This document shows, one piece after another, positions 50,729-62,972 of a stretch of 64,000 nt of DNA (positions are counted from its first letter, which is position 1; each line of letters opens with the position of its first letter). The translations under genes and the position numbers were made by a program. The stretch is from Planctomycetota bacterium (GTDB taxonomy: Bacteria; Planctomycetota; GCA-002687715; DRQF01). The notes below the pieces were generated by a model that worked only from the letters and a program-made list of their open reading frames with translations, did not search any database and was not told where the DNA came from. Where the stretch lies: contig JACKGY010000010.1 in NCBI GenBank assembly GCA_020639295.1, positions 1 to 64,000 of the forward strand, written 5' to 3'.

Positions 50729-53728
50729 ATGGGGGAAGAGGGGAGCGGCCCGGCCGGAACGACGACCGGCCACGATCCGGGCGCGCGGGCCCGGGCCTGG
50801 CCGATCGCGGCGGTCGCGGCCGGCGGGCTCCTGCTCGCGATCGACCTGCTCCTCGCCACGCAGCGGGCCGGGCCGGCCGAGGGGCGCGCCCTGCTGATCC
50901 CGGCCCTCGCCCTCCTGCCGCTGCTCGTTATCCTGCTCCTGCCGGCCTTCCTGGGCGACCGGGTCCTGGCGCTGCCGATGGCCCTGGCCGGGGCCGGCCT
51001 CGGTCAGGCCCTGGCTCGTGGCCCACGCGCCGCGACGATGCCCTTCGCCGCCTGGTGGTGGCTCGCCCTGGCGATCCTCGGCCTGGGGGCCGCAGTCCTG
51101 CTCGCCCGCCGGGCGCGCCGGCCGGGCGCGGGGCGTCGGGCCCTGCTCCTCGGGCTGCCTGCGCTCGCGGTCTTCGTGGTCGCCGCCCTGACCCAGCGCG
51201 GTCGCTACCAGGAGGTCCGCCTGTTCGTCGACCTGATCGTCTTCCTGACGCTGGCGGCCGTGATCCGTCCGCTCGGTGCCCGCCTGTCGCGGTCCTTGGC
51301 CGCGCTGGTGGTCGGACTGGCCGCGGCCGGCGGCGGCCTGGGCCTCGGACTCGCCCTGATCGACGACGGCGCCGCCGCCTGGGCGATGGCCAACTCCAGC
51401 CTGGCCGAGACCCTGGTCGCCGAGCTCCGGGCCCGCGTCCTGCCCGAGCTGGTGGTCGAGGACGGTCGCTACCGGCACCGGCCGGTGCTCGGCAGCGCGC
51501 TCGGGCTCGAGTCACGAGCGCGGCTCGAACGAGCCGGCGGCCCGCCGCGCGGCGTCCTCCTGGTGACCATCGACGCGATGCGCGCCGATCTCCTCGACCG
51601 CCTGGTGGGGGGGCGCCCCGTCGCCCCCGGCCTCGAGGCCCTCGCGACCGGCGGCATGCGTTTCGATCGTGCCTATGCGCCGGCGCCGATGACCCAGTTC
51701 TCGGTCTTCGCCATGCTGTCCGGCTGGTACTCCTCGCAGTACCTGAGCTTCCTCGGCGGCTTCGACGGCTGTCCCCTGATCACCGACCGGCTGCGCGCGG
51801 CCGGCGTGGAGACGCGAGCCTGCTACCCGAAGGGCATGCTCACCGTCGGCCTCGACCATTTCGAGCGACTCGATCTCGGTTTCGGGACCTCGAGCCTGCA
51901 TCCCTGGGACGACCTGACGATCGACGAGACCTTCGCGCGCCTCCGGCCCGAGGGCAGGGGGCGCTGGTTCTCCTACCTGCATCTGATGCTGCCGCATCAC
52001 CCCTACGACGGGGCCGACCCGGCCTTCGTCGCCGGCGGAAGCGAGTTCGAGCGTTTCGCCGCCGAGGTCAGGACCTGCGATCATTACCTCGGGCTCCTGC
52101 TCGAGCGCTTCCGGGCCGCCGGGCTCGACGACATGTGGCTGATCGTCAGCGCCGATCACGGCGAGGAGTTCGGCGAACACGGCGCCTATCGGCACAGCAC
52201 GCAGGTCTTCGAGGAGTCGGTCCATGTGCCGCTCGTCGTGCTTGGTCGTGGTGTCATCGCCGGCCGCCACGCGCAGCCGGTCTCGCTGGTCGACCTCGCG
52301 CCGACCTTGCACCAGCTCTTCGATCTGCCCCGCGACGGCGTGGTCTACGCCGGCCGCTCGCTCCTGCCGCTGCTCTGCGGTCTCGACGACCCGGAACGGC
52401 CCCGGACGGTGCTGGTGGAGAACCCGCCGGTGGCCTTCAATCGGGCCAACACCCGTGCCGGCTTGGTCGGTCCCCGCTGGAAGCTGATCGCCGACGAGCG
52501 CAGCCGCCGCCTGCTCCTCTACGATCTCGATCGGGATCCGGCGGAGCGGGAGGATCTCGCCGCCCGCGAAGCGGAGGAGGCCCGCCGGCTCTATGCCGAA
52601 CTGGTCGCCCGACGGCGCTTCGGTGGCCAGGGCGCGACCGTCTTCGGCACCATGCTCGACTTCCTCGGCCTGCTCGACGACACCGTGGCCAAGAAGGGCG
52701 TGGGCGGCGTGCTCTCCGCCTACGAATGGATGAAGGGCCTGGCGCCGGAGGACGAACTCCGAGTCCTGGCCTTCTTCGTCGAGTTTCCCGACCCGGCGGT
52801 GACCGCCCGGCTCGATCAGCTCCTCGCCGGGCGTCCCGAACCGGAGATCCGCCTCGTCCTGGCCCTGATCCACATGGCCGGCGAACCGACCGATCCCGCC
52901 GCCTTCGCCGCCGCCCTGGCCGCCGGTGAGGGCCTCCGCTCGCCCGCGCTCGACGATGCCCTGCTGGCCCTCGCGGCCCGCCGCAAGCTGAGCGCGGAGG
53001 TCCTGCTCGCGCGCGACCGGGAGCCGGGCCCGCTCGGCGCCCTGTCGCGACTGCGCTACCGCATCCGGCTCGAGGGGCGTGCCGACGGCGACGCCGCGGC
53101 GATCGAGGAGGCGCTCGCGACCTCCTCGGCCTGGCGCGCCGACATCGCGCTCGAGGCGGCTCTCTTCGCCGACCTGGAGCCACCGCTCGATCGGCTGATC
53201 GGGGCGGCCGCGACCGGACCGACCCGCGAGCTGCGCCGCGCCGCGCTCCGCCTGCTCGCCGCCTCGACCGAAGAGGCGGCCGTCGCCCCCTTGCTCGTGG
53301 CCGCCCGCGGACGGGACCTCGACGAGGCCTCGATCGCGGCGCTGGGACTCGTCCGCCGCTCGCCGCTGCCGCCGGGCCTCGTGGCCTTCGTCTGCGCGCG
53401 GGCCGGCGCGGAACTCGAGGGGCTGGTGGCCGCGGAAGCGCCCTTCTTCGCCCTGACCGCGGACCGGGCCTCGGCGCCCTTGCCCAGACCGGAGGGGGCG
53501 GGGCGGGTGGCCGTCTTCCTGCGCTTCGAGCACCGGCCCGGCCGGACGATCCGGCTGCGCGTGGGCGAGCAACGCTTCGAGCTCTACTACCCGCCGCTGG
53601 TGCCGGGCGAGCCGGTCATCCTCGACCTCGATCCGGCCGAGCGGGCGGAGCGGATCGAGATCGAGGTCGAGGGTGGTGCGGCCGACGACCTCCGCTACGC
53701 GGGCAGTCTCGGCCTGCCCGCCGACTGA
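50729..53728 (+). CDS. Membrane sulfatase-type hydrolase with C-terminal repeat-like half
   Basis: The protein has 999 residues, with GAGGAG before the ATG. Residues 20-210 hold five or more membrane helices. The alkaline phosphatase/sulfatase domain starts near 275: GVLLVTIDAMRADLL (metal D282), a threonine in APMTQFSVFAMLSG (T322) where LtaS-type enzymes have their nucleophile, and SADHGEEFGEHG (D476, H477, H484). The Cys/Ser-x-Pro-x-Arg sulfatase signature is absent, so phosphoglycerol- or phosphoethanolamine-transferase-like chemistry is as likely as sulfatase. The last 300 residues are helical, HEAT-like, and end in a beta tail. This layout is unusual. Confidence 0.75.
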   Translation: MGEEGSGPAGTTTGHDPGARARAWPIAAVAAGGLLLAIDLLLATQRAGPAEGRALLIPALALLPLLVILLLPAFLGDRVLALPMALAGAGLGQALARGPRAATMPFAAWWWLALAILGLGAAVLLARRARRPGAGRRALLLGLPALAVFVVAALTQRGRYQEVRLFVDLIVFLTLAAVIRPLGARLSRSLAALVVGLAAAGGGLGLGLALIDDGAAAWAMANSSLAETLVAELRARVLPELVVEDGRYRHRPVLGSALGLESRARLERAGGPPRGVLLVTIDAMRADLLDRLVGGRPVAPGLEALATGGMRFDRAYAPAPMTQFSVFAMLSGWYSSQYLSFLGGFDGCPLITDRLRAAGVETRACYPKGMLTVGLDHFERLDLGFGTSSLHPWDDLTIDETFARLRPEGRGRWFSYLHLMLPHHPYDGADPAFVAGGSEFERFAAEVRTCDHYLGLLLERFRAAGLDDMWLIVSADHGEEFGEHGAYRHSTQVFEESVHVPLVVLGRGVIAGRHAQPVSLVDLAPTLHQLFDLPRDGVVYAGRSLLPLLCGLDDPERPRTVLVENPPVAFNRANTRAGLVGPRWKLIADERSRRLLLYDLDRDPAEREDLAAREAEEARRLYAELVARRRFGGQGATVFGTMLDFLGLLDDTVAKKGVGGVLSAYEWMKGLAPEDELRVLAFFVEFPDPAVTARLDQLLAGRPEPEIRLVLALIHMAGEPTDPAAFAAALAAGEGLRSPALDDALLALAARRKLSAEVLLARDREPGPLGALSRLRYRIRLEGRADGDAAAIEEALATSSAWRADIALEAALFADLEPPLDRLIGAAATGPTRELRRAALRLLAASTEEAAVAPLLVAARGRDLDEASIAALGLVRRSPLPPGLVAFVCARAGAELEGLVAAEAPFFALTADRASAPLPRPEGAGRVAVFLRFEHRPGRTIRLRVGEQRFELYYPPLVPGEPVILDLDPAERAERIEIEVEGGAADDLRYAGSLGLPAD

Positions 53729-53740
53729 GGGCGGGTCGAC

Positions 53741-54334
53741 CTACATGCCGTGACTCACCGGGCCGATGCCCGGGACCGACACGTAACCCTGGCTGTTGTC
53801 CGCGGTGGAGTTCCCGGCGCTGAAGCGCGTGGTCCAGAAGTTGTCGCCACCGCGGCCGCCGCTTCCGCCACCACCGCCGGCGCGCAGGCGCGCCGCCATC
53901 ACCTGGAGCAGGTTGCCTCCGGCGGGGAAGCCCTCGAAGCCGAAGTTCGCCTGGCCGTCGAGCCAGTAGCGCCCGGGCAGGATCGCCTGGCCGAAGAGCA
54001 TCGACCAGGAGACGTATTCCTCGGGCGCCAGCTCGCGTCCGTTCACCCAGACCCCGGTGCCGCCGCCCGAGGCGTCGGCGGCCAGCGGACCGAGATCGTG
54101 ACCGGGCTGGAGGAAGCCGGCGGCCGGCTGGCCCATCGGACCGAAGAGGCCGCTGCGGGCGTCGTACCACCAGGGCCCGCCGGTCGGGCGGGCGCCGTAG
54201 CGCTGCTCGAAGTCGGCGAGCTGGCTCTCGTCGAGGGCGCGGCCGTTGATGACCACCGGCGCGGAGCCGCCGCCGCAGGCCACGAGCAGGGCGCAGGCAC
54301 AGAGGATCAGGGCGGGAACGAGCTGACCGGTCAT
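53741..54334 (-). CDS. Glycine-rich lipoprotein
   Basis: The protein has 197 residues. Signal and lipobox MTGQLVPALILCACALLVAC. The central part contains WWYDARSGLFGPMGQPAAGFLQPG and DASGGGTGVWVNGREL, a motif set seen in small surface proteins of unknown role; the C-terminal third is Gly/Ser-rich (AGGGGGSGGRGGDNF) and ends in SHGM. It is convergent with the sulfatase-like gene (12 nt gap). Confidence 0.7.
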   Translation of the reverse strand: MTGQLVPALILCACALLVACGGGSAPVVINGRALDESQLADFEQRYGARPTGGPWWYDARSGLFGPMGQPAAGFLQPGHDLGPLAADASGGGTGVWVNGRELAPEEYVSWSMLFGQAILPGRYWLDGQANFGFEGFPAGGNLLQVMAARLRAGGGGGSGGRGGDNFWTTRFSAGNSTADNSQGYVSVPGIGPVSHGM

Positions 54335-54384
54335 GGAACCACCTCCAGGGTGCCATAGAGGAGGTGGGGGCGGTCTTTCAGGTC

Positions 54385-54409
54385 GGGTCGGGGCGCGGGG
54401 CCCCGACCC
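54385..54409 (-). terminator. Terminator hairpin downstream of ettA
   Basis: GGGTCGGGGC (54385-54394) pairs with GCCCCGACCC (54400-54409), 10 perfect pairs with a 5-nt loop, 16 nt past the ettA stop. The T-tract is weak. Confidence 0.55.
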
Positions 54410-54424
54410 GGACCCGGGCGACGA

Positions 54425-56101
<1,677 letters not shown>

Positions 56102-56240
56102 GGTTCGCTCCCACGTGGGGCCGGGATGATAGCGGTCTGGTGCGGCGAATTCGAGGCCCTATAATCCGGCGGCCGCCAATCCGCCCGAGCGCGGGCCCGC
56201 CGGCTGCGGCGGTCGTCGACAACCGGCCCAGGAGAAGGTC

Positions 56241-57635
<1,395 letters not shown>

Positions 57636-57664
57636 ATCGGCTAGCGAACCGTTCTGACCCAAGG

Positions 57665-57693
57665 GGCCGTCGTCCCGGATCGGGGCGACGGCC
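57665..57693 (+). terminator. Terminator after fumC
   Basis: GGCCGTCG (57665-57672) pairs with CGACGGCC (57686-57693); the loop can pair further as CCC/GGG. It is followed by TGACCGTTT. Confidence 0.6.
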
Positions 57694-57780
57694 TGACCGT
57701 TTATCCAGGTTGAAGACCGGATGGCGGGTTGGCGATAGGGAGGAAGTAGCTTCTTGCCAATTCGCCATCGAGGTCAATGA

Positions 57781-58326
57781 ATGCGGTCCACCGCGAAACT
57801 CCAGGCGCGCGGATTCTCCGCCGTCGAGATCCTCCTCAGTTTCCTGTTGATCCTGGCCCTGTCGGCCGTCGTCGTGCCGACCGGGAGACGGACCATCGAG
57901 CGCAGCGGCGTCTCGCGGGCCGAGGAGGGCTGTCGGGCCATCGCCGAGGGTCTCATCGAATTCGTCGCCGACACCGGTTCGCTACCCGGAGGCGATCGCG
58001 CGCCGCGCTGCTGGACCTGGCTGCGTGGCCCCGGCGCCGACTGCGCCTTCGAGGTCTTCCCCGAGGGGCGGGTCGCCGAACTCGACTGGATCCTGGTCGA
58101 GGACGGCACCAGGATCGGCGAGCGCTGGGGCGGTCCTTATGTCGAGGGCCTCCAATCCGATCCCTGGGGCCGGCGATACGTCGTGCTGCTCGAGGGCCGC
58201 GGCGACGATCGTGGCGCCCGCCGTCGGGTCTGGGTGCTCAGCGCCGGACCGGACGGGGTGATCGAGACCCGGCCGGAGGACTCGCGGACGGTCGGTGACG
58301 ACCTCGGTCTCGCCCTCGACCTCTGA
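57781..58326 (+). CDS. Type II secretion/pilin-like pseudopilin (GspG/H-type)
   Basis: The protein has 181 residues. It has the prepilin pattern ARG|FSAVEILLSFLLILALSAVVVP (Gly-Phe cleavage then E at +5 and a hydrophobic helix). The C-terminal half has DPWGRRYVVLL and VLSAGPDGVIE, the calcium-region pattern of GspG pseudopilins. It should be cleaved by a PilD-type peptidase and act in secretion or a surface fibre; no other secretion genes are next to it, so it may be an orphan minor pilin. The stop touches the kinase gene's stop (0 nt). Confidence 0.7.
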   Translation: MRSTAKLQARGFSAVEILLSFLLILALSAVVVPTGRRTIERSGVSRAEEGCRAIAEGLIEFVADTGSLPGGDRAPRCWTWLRGPGADCAFEVFPEGRVAELDWILVEDGTRIGERWGGPYVEGLQSDPWGRRYVVLLEGRGDDRGARRRVWVLSAGPDGVIETRPEDSRTVGDDLGLALDL

Positions 58327-61300
58327 TCAGCGCCCCACCAGGCGACCCGCCGCGGCCAGGAAGGCGGAGGCGGTGAAGGGCTTGCGGATGAGGGCCACGG
58401 CCCCGAGACCCAGGAGCTGCGTCTCGGGCGTCTCCTCGGCGTAGCCCGACATGAGCAGGATCGGCAGACCGGGCGAGAGTTCGCGGATCTCGCGCGCCAG
58501 GGTGATGCCGTCGCAGAGCGGCATGCGGATGTCGCTCACGACCAGGGCCCAGTCGTCCGGACCGGCGCGGTAGCGCTGGAGGCCCTCGCGGCCGTCACGG
58601 GCGGTCACCACCTCGAAGCCCGCCTGGGTCAGGATCATCTCGCTGACCCGGAGGATCGCCGCGTCGTCGTCGATCAGGAGCAGGCGGCCCTCGGCGAGGA
58701 GATCGCGCAGGTCGCCGCCCTCCGACACCTCGCCGGCCGCCGGCGGCGCGCTGCTCGGGATGGTGATCGCCACCTCGCTGCCACGGCCTTCGCGCGACGA
58801 GATCGAGACCTCGCCTCCCATCTCGGCCAGGGCCTTGTAGACCATGGTCAGGCCGAGGCCGCGGTGGCGACGGCTGTCCTTGGTGCTGAAGAAGGGATCG
58901 AAGGCGCGAGCCCGGGTGTCGTAGTCCATGCCACAGCCGCGGTCGGTGACCTTGAGCTGAGGCGGTTCGCCCTCGTCGTCCAGCTCGATCAGGATGCGAC
59001 GGTCCGCGGGGCGGGCCTCGTCCGCGTTGGAGAGCAGCTCGAGCAGGATCTGGGTCATGGTCGCCCGTCGCGCCCGGACCCAGCAGGGAGCGTCGGGGCC
59101 GACGAAGACCAGCTCGACCTCATGACCGATCAGGCTGCGCCCGAGTTCGACGGTCTCCCGCGCCAGCGAGGCCAGGTCGAGGATCTCGTAAGGCTCGTCC
59201 TCGCTGCGCGCGAAGCCGCGCAGCCGGGCGACCAGCTCGGTGCCGCGCACCGCCGCCTTCTCGATCACCTGGAGCAGCTCCTGGTGGACGTCGCCCTCGG
59301 GCATCGACTGCATCAGCAGCGTCGCCGCGCTGAGGATGCTGCCGAGCAGGTTGTTGAAGTCATGGGTGACGCCGGCGGCGAGTCGGCCGAGGCCCTCGAC
59401 CTTCTGCACCCGCTGGATGTTCTCCTGCAGCAGCCGGCGCTCGCTGACGTCGGAGAGGATGCCGTGCAAGGTGCCCGCCTCCTGCGGTTCCCCGAGGATC
59501 GGGCGGGCGTGCAGCTCGACCCAGCAGGGGTCGGTGGTGGCGTCGCGCTGCAGGCGGAACTCGACGTTGGCGCCCTCGAGACGGGCCTCGGCCCGCGCCA
59601 GCGCGGCCACGACCTGGTCGCGGTCGTCGGCGTGGACGGCCTCCAACCAGGACCGGGGCCGCGCCCGCAGGGTCTCGACGTCGGCGCCGAAGAGCGACTC
59701 GACCGCGCCCTCGACCGAGCAGAGGGCGAAGTCCCGCGCGCGGCCCCAGGCGGTCCAGACCACGATCGGCAGGGTCTCGAGCAGGCGCGCGATCCGTTGC
59801 TGGCTGGCGCGCAGGGCCTCGAGCAGCTCGCGGCCACGTTCGGCGTCGCGGGCCAGCGAGGCGCCGAGCTCGAGGAGCTGGGTCGTGCTGCGTCGCGCGT
59901 GCTCGGTGATGCGCCCCATCAGCGAGGAGACCACGGTGCGGATCAGGTTGTCGCGCGGCATCAGCTTGAACAGGAGCTCGCGATCGGCGTCGATGCCCTC
60001 GAGCAAGGTGCGGGTCAGCGTCTCGGCCTCGCGACAGGCGGCGATGGCGCGATCGCGATTCTCGGGAATCTCGGCCAGGAGCAGGGCGAGGGCGAAGTAG
60101 GCGTCGCGCATCGACTCGAGGTCGCGCGCGTGCGCGGCCTCGCGCAGGACGGTCTCGGCGGCGCGGATGCGGACCTCGAGATCGGCCTCGAGCCGGCGGC
60201 GATGCTGGAGCAGCTCGACCGCGAGCAGCGCCCGCCAGGGGCCGGGTTCGCCGGCCGGGGCCGGGCAGGCGAGGATCTCCTCGGCCCGGGCCTCGGCGCG
60301 GCGGTCGTCGCCGCGGTCCGCGGCCTCGATCATCTCCACCAGCGCGATCAGGGCCGGGTTGCAACCACCGGTCGCGATCCGATCCAGGTAGTCGAGGGCG
60401 GCCAGGGGCTCGCCGCAGCGGATCGCGGCCAGGGCGGCCATGCCCAGGACCTCGCCGGAACGGGCGTCGAGCGGATCGATCTGCTCGACCAGGGACTCGG
60501 CGTAGCTGCGCGCGGCCGTGGCCTCGGCGCCGCGGATCAGGTCGCGCACCAGGCCGTGGAGGGCGCGTAGGCGCACCTGGCTGCCGACCCGGCCGTGCAC
60601 GAGTTCGAGCTGCAGGGCGAGCGCGCCGGCGATGCGATGGCGCTGGCTCATCAGCTCGGCCGCGCAGAGCGCGGCCCGTTCGCGATCGGCTTCGAGCAGG
60701 CGCGGATCACGGCTGAGGGAGAGATAGCTCCACAGGCATTCGGGGTCGTCCTCGAGCTCCTGGAGCCGGGCGCGGAGGAGCTCGACGCCGGGCTCGAGGA
60801 AGCCGCGCAGACCATCGAGGTCGGGCAGGCCCTCGATCAGGCGGTCGAGGGCGAGCCGCGCCCGCGCCGCTTCGCCGGCCTCCAGGGCGTCCTCCACCTG
60901 CCGCCGCTCGACCAGGTGGCGGAGGAAGGCCTCCTCCCGGCTCTCCAGCAGCTCGAGCAGACGGGCGTCGAGGGCGCGGGAGCGGTCGAGGTCGCCGCGC
61001 TCCCGGGCAAGGGTCGCGAGATGGTCGAGGGTGAGCAGCTGGTCGAGCTCGTCGAGGCCCGCGGGGCGATCGGGATCGAGGCCCAGCTCGTCCGAACCGA
61101 ACACGAGCAGCCGGCAGTAGGTGGGCGACAGCGCGCGCCGCGCCCGTTCCGCGACCCGGCTGAACAGCTCGAGCCGGCGGGTCGGTTCCGGGCGCCGGCG
61201 CAGGAGCCAGAAGAGCCGGCGCAGGTCGTCGAAGTCGAGCAGGCGGGCGAGTTCCGCGATCAGCTCGTCGTCATGGCGGCCCGCCTGCCAGGTCTCGATG

Positions 61301-61332
61301 AGCGCACGCACGGACTGTGATCGAGCGGTCAT
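58327..61332 (-). CDS. Hybrid sensor histidine kinase with PAS and receiver domains
   Basis: The protein has 1001 residues. The first 510 residues are helical repeats (TPR-like or helical sensor; for example ARRALSPTYCRLLVF, then LDRIATGGCNPALIALVEMIEAADRG). A PAS-like segment runs about 530-640. The kinase core has HDFNN with H657, an N-box (ELLSNADEA), DRGCGMD, and GLGLTMVYK. The C-terminal receiver carries the phospho-acceptor D934 in VVSDIRMP and K near the end (IRKPFT). No partner response regulator lies nearby, so the output is probably phosphorelay or direct interaction. The sensor is cytoplasmic: no membrane segment was seen. Confidence 0.9.
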   Translation of the reverse strand: MTARSQSVRALIETWQAGRHDDELIAELARLLDFDDLRRLFWLLRRRPEPTRRLELFSRVAERARRALSPTYCRLLVFGSDELGLDPDRPAGLDELDQLLTLDHLATLARERGDLDRSRALDARLLELLESREEAFLRHLVERRQVEDALEAGEAARARLALDRLIEGLPDLDGLRGFLEPGVELLRARLQELEDDPECLWSYLSLSRDPRLLEADRERAALCAAELMSQRHRIAGALALQLELVHGRVGSQVRLRALHGLVRDLIRGAEATAARSYAESLVEQIDPLDARSGEVLGMAALAAIRCGEPLAALDYLDRIATGGCNPALIALVEMIEAADRGDDRRAEARAEEILACPAPAGEPGPWRALLAVELLQHRRRLEADLEVRIRAAETVLREAAHARDLESMRDAYFALALLLAEIPENRDRAIAACREAETLTRTLLEGIDADRELLFKLMPRDNLIRTVVSSLMGRITEHARRSTTQLLELGASLARDAERGRELLEALRASQQRIARLLETLPIVVWTAWGRARDFALCSVEGAVESLFGADVETLRARPRSWLEAVHADDRDQVVAALARAEARLEGANVEFRLQRDATTDPCWVELHARPILGEPQEAGTLHGILSDVSERRLLQENIQRVQKVEGLGRLAAGVTHDFNNLLGSILSAATLLMQSMPEGDVHQELLQVIEKAAVRGTELVARLRGFARSEDEPYEILDLASLARETVELGRSLIGHEVELVFVGPDAPCWVRARRATMTQILLELLSNADEARPADRRILIELDDEGEPPQLKVTDRGCGMDYDTRARAFDPFFSTKDSRRHRGLGLTMVYKALAEMGGEVSISSREGRGSEVAITIPSSAPPAAGEVSEGGDLRDLLAEGRLLLIDDDAAILRVSEMILTQAGFEVVTARDGREGLQRYRAGPDDWALVVSDIRMPLCDGITLAREIRELSPGLPILLMSGYAEETPETQLLGLGAVALIRKPFTASAFLAAAGRLVGR

Positions 61333-61427
61333 GACGGCAGCGGCTCCGGCGGCTTTCGGGCGCGAGGCGAATCCACGCCCGAGAGCCTAGGCGAGGGGGC
61401 CCTGATGCGCAACCACCGGGCTCGCGG

Positions 61428-61976
61428 TCAGGCCCGACCCGGCAGGGGGAGGGCGGTCAAGACCTCGGTCGCGGAGCGGGCGTGGACGAAGTGCTCCCGC
61501 GGTTCGCGATGGGCGAAACCGCCGCCGCGCATCGAGTCGAAGAGGCGCAGGAGATCGACCCAGTGGTCCTCGGGGTCGAAGAGCACGAGGGGGGCCGCGT
61601 TCATGCCGACGATCTTGAGCGAGAGCAGCTCGATGAATTCGTCCAGCGTCCCGGGACCGCCCGGGAGGGCGAGGAAGGCCTGGGCGCGGTCGGCCATGAT
61701 CCGCTTGCGGTCGCGCAGATCCTCGGTGTGGATGACCTCGGTGGAATCGGCGAAGGTCAGGCCCCGGGCGTCGAAGGCGCGGGGGATGACCGAGACGACC
61801 TCCCGCCCCTGGCGCCGGAAGGCCTCGGCCGCGACCCGCATCAGGCCCAGCTTCGAGCCGCCGAAGACCAGGTCCCAGCCGCGCCGGGCCAGGTCGGTGG
61901 CGAGGGTCTCGATGCGGTCATGGAGCGCGGCGGGGAGGGACTCGCTCGACGACGCGAAGATGGCCAGGTGGGGCAC
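61428..61976 (-). CDS. LOG-family protein (TIGR00730-like)
   Basis: The protein has 182 residues from GTG 61976, with GAGGAG 8 nt upstream; the frame is open to 62015. Rossmann-like start HLAIFASSS, VFGGSKLGLMRVAAEAF, and the family motif PGGPGTLDEF with E needed for phosphoribohydrolase activity. In plants and some bacteria these enzymes release cytokinin-type bases from nucleotide 5'-monophosphates; a nucleotide hydrolase role is the safe statement. It is close to the kinase gene but separate. Confidence 0.85.
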   Translation of the reverse strand: MPHLAIFASSSESLPAALHDRIETLATDLARRGWDLVFGGSKLGLMRVAAEAFRRQGREVVSVIPRAFDARGLTFADSTEVIHTEDLRDRKRIMADRAQAFLALPGGPGTLDEFIELLSLKIVGMNAAPLVLFDPEDHWVDLLRLFDSMRGGGFAHREPREHFVHARSATEVLTALPLPGRA

Positions 61977-62099
61977 GGTGGACTCCTCGGAGGGGCGATC
62001 GGAGCCGGGCAGCACACCCGGACTCCCGGGGCACTTTTTGGCAGTTTTCTGCGCCGTTTTCGAGCCTCGCCGGGTCTATAGGCCTGGAATGGGTTCAGT
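61977..62099. other. Intergenic, promoter side of the LOG gene
   Basis: No gene is supported here. It holds the start region of the minus-strand LOG gene and leads into the inverted repeat at 62100. Confidence 0.4.
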
Positions 62100-62202
62100 A
62101 GAAGTCGTGTGACTGACTCCCGCCTCGTGAAAAACGGCAAATGTAACAACACCTACATCATCATCACTCTCTCCTACACACCAAGCCGGTCACACGACTT
62201 CT
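62100..62202. repeat. Perfect 14-nt inverted repeat with 75-nt spacer
   Basis: AGAAGTCGTGTGAC (62100-62113) is exactly inverted at 62189-62202. The spacer is unusually A/T- and C-rich for this genome (near 62130-62185). No gene lies inside. Confidence 0.7.
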
Positions 62203-62331
62203 CGCCCTGTTCTCTGCGCCAGCCCCCCCGGTCATCGAGATCTGCAACGAATCGAACATGAATAGGAACGGCTGCACGGCGGGCATCTTCACCGCCTCGC
62301 GACGCGGCGAACCGAGCCGCTGAACGCGCAA

Positions 62332-62365
62332 GAAGGCCCTGGATTCCGAGGAATCCAGGGCCTTC
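62332..62365. terminator. Hairpin terminator between the LOG spacer and the gene at 62386
   Basis: GAAGGCCCTGGATTCC (62332-62347) and GGAATCCAGGGCCTTC (62350-62365) form a perfect 16-bp stem around GA. It is 20 nt past the stop of the minus-strand gene at 62386. Confidence 0.75.
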
Positions 62366-62385
62366 TCGTCAGGCCGAACGCGAAC

Positions 62386-62718
62386 TCAGTCCGGCTCGTT
62401 GCCGTCGTCGCGCATCAGCTCCAGGGCGAAGACCAGCATCGGCAGGTTCCCCGAAGCCGGGCCCAGGATGCCGGGCAGGATCTCGGGGCGGTCGGCCTTC
62501 GGGTCGGCGCCGTGGACGCGGCTGCGATTGAGCACCTCGTCGAGCAGCCGGGCCTTGAAGGCGTTGAACTCGACTCCGAACTCCACGCAGAGGCGATAGA
62601 GGTCGTCGGCGAGGACTTCGGCCAGTTCGGTGAATCCCGGCTCGCCGGCCTGGAAGCGCGCGGCCTCCGGCCGCCAGGCCTGCTCCAGGATCGCATGGTA
62701 GATCGAGTCGAGCTGCAT
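62386..62718 (-). CDS. Small hypothetical protein
   Basis: The protein has 110 residues. It is helical and acidic, with EQAWRPEAARFQAGEPGF, a LYRLCVEFGVEFNAFKARLLDEVLNRSR block and an acidic end. There is no membrane segment or motif. A strong terminator follows it. The DsbD-like gene is divergent. I do not recognise the family. Confidence 0.6.
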   Translation of the reverse strand: MQLDSIYHAILEQAWRPEAARFQAGEPGFTELAEVLADDLYRLCVEFGVEFNAFKARLLDEVLNRSRVHGADPKADRPEILPGILGPASGNLPMLVFALELMRDDGNEPD

Positions 62719-62972
62719 GTCGGCTCCTCGAGGAAACCGGCCCCCTCCCCGGGAGCTCGAACGCCAGGGGCGAGGTCCCCCCTCGCCTTGCGCTCACATA
62801 GAGGTACGACTCCTGGCGAAACCTGCAAGCGCGAATCCAAAAAGGAGCGGTCCCCGGACCGGTCGGTCGGGCGCATTTTGATGCCCCCGGAATTTGTCCG
62901 TAAAGTCCGCGGTTCCGCCCGAGGTCGATGGCGGCCCGAGCCCCGCCGGGTCGCGACCACGAAGGAGTCCTC
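62719..62972. other. Divergent spacer
   Basis: No gene seen. It should contain promoters for the small gene at 62386-62718 and the DsbD-like gene. Confidence 0.4.

Noticed and set aside
62259..62324. 21-codon frame after the inverted repeat
   Set aside because: No ribosome binding site, no hydrophobic segment and no coupling to another gene.
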